Assembly (NCBI RefSeq): GCF_000801105.2
Contig: NC_079517.1
Coordinates: 10,664,001-10,728,000, forward strand
Source of the DNA: Raphanus sativus
Taxonomy: Eukaryota > Streptophyta > Magnoliopsida > Brassicales > Brassicaceae
Length of the DNA: 64,000 nucleotides
Direction of reading: 5' to 3'
Under the pieces are notes generated by a model. The model was not told where the DNA came from, made no database searches, and saw only the letters and a program-made list of their open reading frames with translations. Below are positions 57,864-64,000 of the stretch, piece by piece (the first letter of the stretch is position 1; each line of letters opens with the position of its first letter). The translations under genes were made by a program, and so were the position numbers.

Positions 57864-58540
57864 TAGGGCTGGGCGTTCGGATACCCATTCGGGTTTCGGT
57901 TCAGTCCATTCGGGTTTCGGGTTTTCGGGGTTAAAGATTTCAGCCCCATTCGGATATTTCTAAATTTTGGTTCGAGTTCGATTCGGATCTTTGCGGGTTC
58001 GGTTCGGGTTCGGATAACCCATTTAAAATGTTTTTAAATTTTCAAAATTTATTATATACTTTAAATTTTCAAAATCTATAAGAAAGATAATATATTACAT
58101 ATAAATTTTCATAACATATATGTCAAAATACCTTAATTTAACATATAAATTGGTTTTCTTTGAATATTTGGATAAAGAATCAATAGATATTTAACTATTT
58201 TGGTGTTTTCAGTATATTTAGCTATTTTAAACATTTACTTTTGACTATTTGCATATGTTTTCCGAGTATTTTGGAAAACTTAAAGGTATCTTATATATTT
58301 TTAATATTTTTAATATACATTATATATAAAAATAATGTATATATTTAAGTATATAAATTTTTTTCGGATACATTCGGATACCCAAAATATTTCGGTTCGG
58401 ATCGGGTTCGGTTTCGGTTCTTTAAATACCGAAATTTTGAACCCGTTCGGATATTTAATCAATTTCGATTCGGGTTTGGTGCTACTTTTTGGATCGGGTT
58501 CGGTTTAGTTTTTCGGGTTCGGATTTTTTGCCCAACCCTA
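57864..58540. mobile_element. Non-autonomous hAT element with perfect 8-bp duplication
   Basis: Ends TAGGGCTGGGC on the left and, complemented, TAGGGTTGGGC on the right. GTGTAGAC flanks both sides (57856-57863 and 58541-58548). Subterminal regions are packed with GGTTCGG / TTCGGGTT repeats and the centre is AT-rich. 677 bp, no coding sequence. The perfect duplication makes it a fairly recent insertion. Confidence 0.85.
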
Positions 58541-58577
58541 GTGTAGACAAAGTAAAATCACCACTTGAACAAATGAA

Positions 58578-59251
58578 TAGGCCTGAACATTTTACCCAGA
58601 TCCGAAAACTCGAACCGAAACCGACCTAAAATACAGGTTCGGGTCCGGATCGATGCTAAAGTACTTATTGGGTCCTTTTTTGGACTCCAGGGTCTCGGAT
58701 CCGGATCCTACCCGAGACCGGATCGGGTATCCGAACTACCCGCAAATAATTGTCTATATTAGGTATATTTGGTTGATTGGGTATATTTTTGATATTTAAG
58801 ATACTTTTTAAGTTTTGGGTTTTCAGGTATAATTTTAGGTTTCAGATAAAATTTTAAATTTTGAGAAAATATAATTCAGGTATTCAGGTAAAAGTTCGGG
58901 TATGTTTTGGGTTTTCGGGTCTAATTTTGGATAAATTTTAGAGTATTTCCGGATATTTTTGTGGTTTTTCGGGTAGTTTAGAGTTTCCGAGTCCAATTCA
59001 GGTATTTCGGGTTCTTTTTGGGTCTTAAATATCTGAACCGATCCTGATCTGAAATATACCCAAAAACTATGGGTATTTTACGGGTATTGAAATTATATAT
59101 CCGAATCGATCCGGACACGACAAGACCCGACCCAGAACCAACACGAAAAATTATAGATATCTATATGGATCTAAATTTCTAGGATCCGAAAGATCTAGAT
59201 CCGACAAGACCACACACGAATCCGAGCCAAGGACCCGAATGCTCATGCCTA
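58578..59251. mobile_element. Second non-autonomous hAT element, adjacent
   Basis: Ends TAGGCCTGAACATTTTACC and, complemented, TAGGCATGAGCATTCGGG. Flanks CAAATGAA (58570-58577) and CTAATGAA (59252-59259) match at 7 of 8. 674 bp, non-coding, with ATCCGGATC / CCGACCC motifs near both ends. Only about 20 bp separate it from the previous element's duplication. Confidence 0.75.
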
Positions 59252-59289
59252 CTAATGAATGTATGTTGTCTAAAAATACATTGTATATA

Positions 59290-59490
59290 CTCTCTTCATT
59301 TCAAATTAGTTGTGTTTTAAAATTTTGTTACAGTTTAAATGTCGCTATATATTTTCAATGTATACATTTTGAACTCATTAACAAATAGTCAAATAAAACA
59401 ATATATTAATTAGTGGTAAAACAATAAATTTAATAGTTTTTTTAATCAATGTGAAAAGATGTAGAACGATGAATAGATTGAAACGGAGAA
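59290..59490. mobile_element. MITE with CTCYSTTTCA-type inverted ends
   Basis: Left CTCTCTTCATTTCAAA and, complemented, right TTCTCCGTTTCAATC. 200-bp AT-rich body. Confidence 0.5.
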
Positions 59491-60589
59491 AATATATTTT
59501 AAGGTGCATCAGCTGATCCCCTTCTATACAGTTCGGTCCAACCTCCAACAGTAGTGTTATGAAAAAGTTAAAAAGTTACTCCCTCGGTTTCTTAAAAAAA
59601 AGTTAAAAAAGTATGCTCCAATCTTTGTCGAAGCTAAAACCATCCTTTTGTTTTATATACATATTTTTGTACGTTTTAATTATGTTGAATGAATCCAAAA
59701 CTATTGCCAGATAATCAAATGCTTTGGCCAAATCTAACTGCCTCAGCAATAGAGGAGAAATAAAGACCATACAAATGGGAAGGCAAACAGAGAAGCCCAG
59801 TTGGCTAGTGTCCAACACATGGCAGTCTACCTATAATTCTCACCGGTCCCTACTCCCTAGCATCTACATCTTACCAACTTTTTAAGAACTGTTATCTATA
59901 AGTACATACATACACATAAGAGCATCATGTACACATATGGTTTCATGTACTAATGATCGGATATTTTTAAATATTTTTATGCATGAAGAATTTTGTTGGT
60001 GTTTGATCTATTCTCTTGTGCTAAGAAGCTCATAAGCCAATGGTAATGCCCCCTGCTCCTTCATTTGACATCACGTACGTTTCAATCCGTTTCCCGAGCG
60101 TCAAGTCTTAAAAAATATTGATGAGAAAAATGTCACTTTCTAAATTTCCTATAGGATTAGGTAATTTCGGAATTTGGTCTATCAACACTTGTTCATCAAA
60201 CTTGACCATACAAACCTAACACCTAACATGTATATTGGTAATATCGGTCGATTTTAACTAAACACTTACATCTAGTACACAACTAAACTAGTACATTTTC
60301 ATGAACCAAATTTATAGGTGGTAGGCTATGATGGACAATATTTGATAGGCCATTATAGAAAACAGTTTATAGACAAATACCAAAAAGTGGTAAGAGACTT
60401 ATTTTTTTTATTTAACATTTATTACGCTTTTTAAAATATCCTATATCAAGCTTATAAAATTATTGATCGCAAGTTCATTTTTGTTTTTAAAGGCTTGAAT
60501 GAGGTTTAAGAGGAAGGATCAAGTATAATTACGATGATTCCTACCATTTAGGTAGTTCAGTTATAAGGTATGGGATAGATAATAACTAG
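59491..60589. other. Intergenic, nothing firmly recognised
   Basis: A 71-codon minus-strand frame at 59603-59818 has no recognisable domain. The CTCACCGGTCCCTACTCCC to TATCTATAAGTACATAC stretch (about 59838-59910) looks promoter-like, but no gene follows it. Confidence 0.4.
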
Positions 60590-61000
60590 TAACAGATGGT
60601 AATGGCATAATTTTGGAGTCTGGAATGGAGAAATTCTATGTTAGACGAGAAATTCTATGTTAGAGCATTAAGAAGCTGAACTAACTGATGTCATATGGTC
60701 TATGAAAGTATGTTGGTACATGGGATATAAGAATGTTACTTTTTTGAATGAGAATTCCAACATCAACTACTATCTCAACAATGCATTGACAATCCAAGAT
60801 TACAACATTACCTCTAACTCTAATACATAAGTTTTCCTGGATAAAAAAAAAAGGTTTTCCTCGATAATCTAGTTACTGAAATCGATAAAGCTAATTGTGC
60901 TGATTTATTAGCTAGGGAATCAATTTATAAAGATAGGCAATATTTTGTAACCTTTAGACAACAAAACAATGAAAACTGCATGGCTATGGTCAAGTGGTAG
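60590..61000 (+). pseudogene. LINE RNase H-like relic
   Basis: Broken plus-strand coding traces of the C-terminal RNase H domain of a plant LINE. From 60711 the frame reads CWYMGYKNVTFLNENSNINY and then LNNAL. From 60860 another frame reads EIDKANCADLLARESIYKDR followed by QYFVTF and a stop at 60998-61000. The A-D-x-L-A-R-E motif is typical. An oligo(A) insertion at 60843-60853 lies between the two pieces. Confidence 0.55.
60831..60867 (+). repeat. Oligo(A) stub flanked by a 14-bp near-perfect repeat
   Basis: GTTTTCCTGGATAA (60831-60844) and GTTTTCCTCGATAA (60854-60867), one mismatch, around ten As. It interrupts the LINE relic. Confidence 0.5.
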
Positions 61001-61417
61001 GAGAAAATCCGAGAATATGCTATATACTATTCCCTCTGGGCAGTGCCAGCCCATAGCGGAAACTACATAAGCTACCGATTAGGGGCACATGGCTGTCAAT
61101 TGTTTTTCCCATTATGCATTTATCAAGAAACTGTTGTGAAAACTCTGATCTTATTATTGAATCAAAGTGTTCCTTATATAGGAAATACATGGCGACATGG
61201 GCCTAACACTACAAGAAAACACCCGGAATTCCGACGGCGGTTCCGACGGACACAAAAGTCGTCGGATGTTTTTGACGACTTTCAGACCGATTTCCGACGA
61301 AAACGAAAAATATGAAGTCGTCGGTATTCCGTCAATATATTCTGACGGAATACCGAGGAAAAGAGGTCTGTCGGTATATTCCGACGATATTACGACGACA
61401 TTCTGATAAAACATGGT

Positions 61418-61459
61418 TCGTCGGTATTCCGTCAGAATATACTGACGGAATACCGACGA
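61418..61459. repeat. Perfect 18-bp-arm palindrome in the CACTA array
   Basis: TCGTCGGTATTCCGTCAG, six bases AATATA, then the exact inverse. Such subterminal units are the binding sites of the small regulatory protein (TnpA type) in En/Spm elements. Confidence 0.8.
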
Positions 61460-61619
61460 TATTTCGATCAACATATATAACCGTTGGGGTCGTCGGAAAT
61501 TCGTCGGTGTATTCTGACGGAATACCGACGACATAAGATTTCATAAAAGTTTTGATATGTCCTCGGTAATCCGTCAGAAAATACTGACGACATTCTGATG
61601 GACTGGACATGTCCGTCGG

Positions 61620-62630
61620 AATGTCGTCAGTATTTTCTGACGGATTACCGAGGACATATGGTTTCATTGAATTTTCGATATGTCCTCGGTAATCCGTCAG
61701 AGTCCAGTCCGTCGGAATGTCGTCGGTATTTTCTGACGGATTACCGAGGACATGTGTTTCTACAAAATTTCAAACATGAAAATCTACAAATTTATATGTC
61801 AAAAGTATGAAAATAACACATGATAAGTCTTTAGTATAGTATTAGATCGCAACCGTTCAAATATAACAACTCATTTAAATATTTATGTATGCATATCATT
61901 ATTTTCACAACATCTCATCTTAACATTCATATACTTATACAATCATATATATAATCTTACACTACAAAAAAATGTTGTTGTGTTAAATCATGTTATAAAA
62001 ATATATTTATTGTTAAATCTTTATGCAAATACTATATTTCTTATCAAAGATTTGGATTTTGCATTTAGAAACTTGAAACCAACCCCTAAACACTAAGTCG
62101 TCGGAATTCCGTCAGAATTTTCTGACGGATTACCGAGGACATATGGTTTCATTGAATTTTCGATATGTCCTCGGTAATCCGTCAGAAAATACCGACGACA
62201 TTCCGACGGACATGTCCAGTCCGTCAGAATGTCGTCGGTATTTTCTGACGGATTACCGAGGACATGTGTTTCTACAAAATTTTAAACATAAAAATCTACA
62301 AATTTATATGCCAAAAGTATGAAAATAACACATAATAAGTCTTTAGTATAGTATTAGATCGCAACCGTTCAAATATAACAACTTATTTAAATATTTATGT
62401 ATGCATATCATTGTTTTCACAACATCTCATCTTAACATTCATATACTTATACAATCATATTTATAATCTTACACTACAAAAAAATGTTGTTGTGTTAAAT
62501 CATGTTATAAAAATATATTTATTGTTAAATCTTTATGCAAATACTATATTTCTTATCAAAGATTTGGATTTTACATTTAAAAACTTGAAACCAACCCCTA
62601 AACACTAAGTCTTCGGAATTCCGTCAGAAT
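61620..62630 (+). repeat. 512-bp-offset tandem duplication inside CACTA
   Basis: The AT-rich spacer 61754-62096 recurs at 62266-62608 with no indel and, by eye, about ten substitutions. Both are bordered by CGTCGG / CTGACGG arrays. Copy one lacks about 30 bp in the array near 61703. Each spacer also contains CACTACAAAAAAATG (near 61971 and 62473), which resembles a CACTA terminus. Confidence 0.8.
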
Positions 62631-63119
62631 GGGTCGTCAGTATTCCGTCGAAAAATACTGACGGACAATATATCCGTCGGTATTCTAATTTCCCCGGGAA
62701 AACCAAACCGCGTGAAAATTTTCGCGAACCGCCTTTTCGTATATATTTAATGATTCTGACGGAATACTGACGAACTTCGTCCGTCAGAATTATTAAATAT
62801 AAAAACCCTTCTTCTTCTTCTTCTTCGTTATCACCGCCTCTCTCTCAAACCTCTCCGCGATTCCTCTCCTTCTGACGGCGATTCCGGCCAAACTCAAGCT
62901 CCCTTCACCGGTGAATCACCTCCTCATCCTCATATCTCTTCTCCAAACCCCTAATCATGTAAGAATCATCCCCTCCTCATCTAATCTCAAGTTTTTAGGG
63001 TTTTGGTTTTTAGATTTTAGGTTGTTTGATTGTAAACCTGAATTTTAGGTTGTTTGATTGTAAATTCTAGGATTGAATGGATAGTTTAGGATATATATGT
63101 TTGGATTGTTGTTTGGTTT

Positions 63120-63415
63120 GTTGTTTATTTTTTTGGATTTTTTTGGTGTTTTGGTTAAAATTCAAAACGTTTTTCAAGTTTTAAAATGTTTTTTTGATTT
63201 TTTAAACGTTTTTTTATTTTTAAAACGTGTATATGATTTATAAAAACGTTTTTATGATTTTTTCAAACGTTTTTTGATTTTTTTCAAACGTTTTTTGATT
63301 TTTTAATATATTTTTATTTTTAAAAACGTGTATATGATTTTTAAAAATGTTTTTATGATTTTTTCAAAACGTTTTTCAAGTTTACAGTATATATAGAATT
63401 CTTTATAATTTTTAT

Positions 63416-63446
<31 letters not shown>

Positions 63447-63640
63447 ATTTTTAATATTTTATAAAGTTTATACATATATATGTATAAATCATGTATAATA
63501 AAAAATTTAACAATTTTTTATAATTTTATACATATATATATATATATATAAAATTTTAATATTTTATAATTCTTATACACATATATATATAAATTTTTAA
63601 TATTTTATAATTTTTATACATATATATGTATAAATCATGT
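63120..63640 (+). repeat. AT-rich minisatellite and (AT)n tracts
   Basis: Repeats of TTTTTCAAACGTTTTTTGA and AAAACGTGTATATGATT units, followed by ATATAT tracts at about 63425-63445 and 63533-63550. Probably intron or leader of the CACTA transposase gene. Confidence 0.6.
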
Positions 63641-64000
63641 TTAATAATGGCGGTTTTTTGATCGAAGCAAATGAGGGTAATCCCGTTGATAATCTCCAAC
63701 TCATCAAGGTGACTCACACTAACAAGAAGACGGGTCAAATCCAAGACGTTGTCATCAAAGGTGTCGTTGAGATGGTGGAAACTGAAATAGCATCTCAGTC
63801 TTAGTCTCAGCCTCTCTCTGATGACGGCGATTCTACAGGAGCGTCAACCAACTTGTCTCGATTGCAAATCAATGAGATGGTTGGAAAGGTAAATTTCAAA
63901 ATTAATAAGTTTATTTTATAAGGTAGTTTATAACTAACTTTAAATATTTTTGTAGGCCATTCCTAAAAGGAAAGGAGACCGTTTAGTTGGGCTGGCCCGC
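63637..64000 (+). pseudogene. Plant En/Spm transposase fragment (Transposase_24-like), partial
   Basis: Reads MFNNGGFLIEANEGNPVDN, then KVTHTNKKTGQIQD, LSRLQINEMVGK, a GT-AG intron at 63889-63955, and AIPKRKGDRLVGLA at the window edge. This pattern (THTNKKTG, then a conserved KRKG.R..GL block) is that of the plant CACTA-encoded Transposase_24 region. An in-frame TAG lies at 63802-63804 between ASQS and SQPLSDDG. The copy is thus probably inactive unless the true exon structure skips this codon. The upstream start is uncertain. Confidence 0.6.

Larger units (their letters stand above)
61207..64000 (+). mobile_element. CACTA (En/Spm) transposon, left part, runs off the window
   Basis: Begins CACTACAAGAAAACACC, the canonical CACTA terminus. 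Position 61220 to about 62690 holds a dense subterminal array of CGTCGGTATTCCGTCAG and related units in both orientations. Then come a leader with (CTT)n at about 62811-62826, a T-rich intron-like stretch, and transposase exons from 63637. The right end is outside the window, so the target duplication (TAA at 61204-61206 on this side) cannot be confirmed. Confidence 0.85.

Noticed and set aside
59603..59818. Minus-strand 71-codon frame with hydrophobic segment
   Set aside because: No family resemblance, no splice or promoter support, and it lies in repeat-rich spacer.
61220..61760. CRISPR-like array of short repeats
   Set aside because: The repeats are palindromic, vary in spacing and sit just inside a CACTA terminus in a plant genome; they are transposon subterminal repeats.

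Overview
This is a plant nuclear window from a crucifer (Brassicaceae), most likely Brassica or a close relative. The genes are intron-containing with GT-AG introns, set in AT-rich, transposon-filled spacers. The gene order matches from memory Arabidopsis chromosome 1 from about At1g68570 to At1g68710. The order is NPF3.1, a BAH/Agenet protein, PSRP-3, CXE6, a PLAC8/PCR protein, a PAN (bZIP) relic, ClpS1, a tiny membrane protein, PERK9 and ALA9. Some genes expected from that order are missing (an ALMT, PCR11, a GDT1-like gene) and others are decaying (PAN; a frameshift in PSRP-3). That is what gene loss after the Brassiceae genome triplication looks like.

Layout. 1-6358: no host gene; holds a small hAT-type element and a Helitron with both ends (4669-6032). 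6359-10259: NPF3.1, five exons. 10457-14214: a complete Mutator-like element (MULE) with long terminal inverted repeats, a 9-bp target duplication and an apparently intact transposase. 14215-18350: spacer with degenerate telomere-like repeats interrupted by a hAT element. 18351-21049: BAH/Agenet gene, six exons. 22245-23580: a convergent pair, an HMA-like small gene (+) and a frameshifted PSRP-3 (-). 23581-30708: AT-rich repeats. 30709-31698: CXE6. 33648-37833: PLAC8/PCR protein, PAN relic, and ClpS1 head-to-head with an At1g68680-like gene. 37834-45215: repeat zone with a very short LTR element that carries a nested hAT insertion, and a 1.17-kb poly(A) retroposon with perfect target duplications. 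45216-53853: PERK9 (+), a Cys-rich small protein (+) and the flippase ALA9 (-). 53854-64000: repeats, two adjacent hAT elements, a LINE RNase H relic and the start of a CACTA (En/Spm) element that runs off the window end.

The host genes are not an operon and have unrelated jobs: hormone/nitrate transport, chromatin reading, plastid translation and proteolysis, a cell-wall-linked receptor kinase, and lipid flipping. The most unusual pattern is a recurrent class of very short insertions. Each is a short oligo(A) or oligo(T) tract with 0-31 extra bases, flanked by direct repeats of 9-18 bp. I count about a dozen. They look like extremely 5'-truncated retroposition products. One of them has duplicated the 5' splice site of NPF3.1 intron 2. 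I saw no sign of a wholly new coding system.
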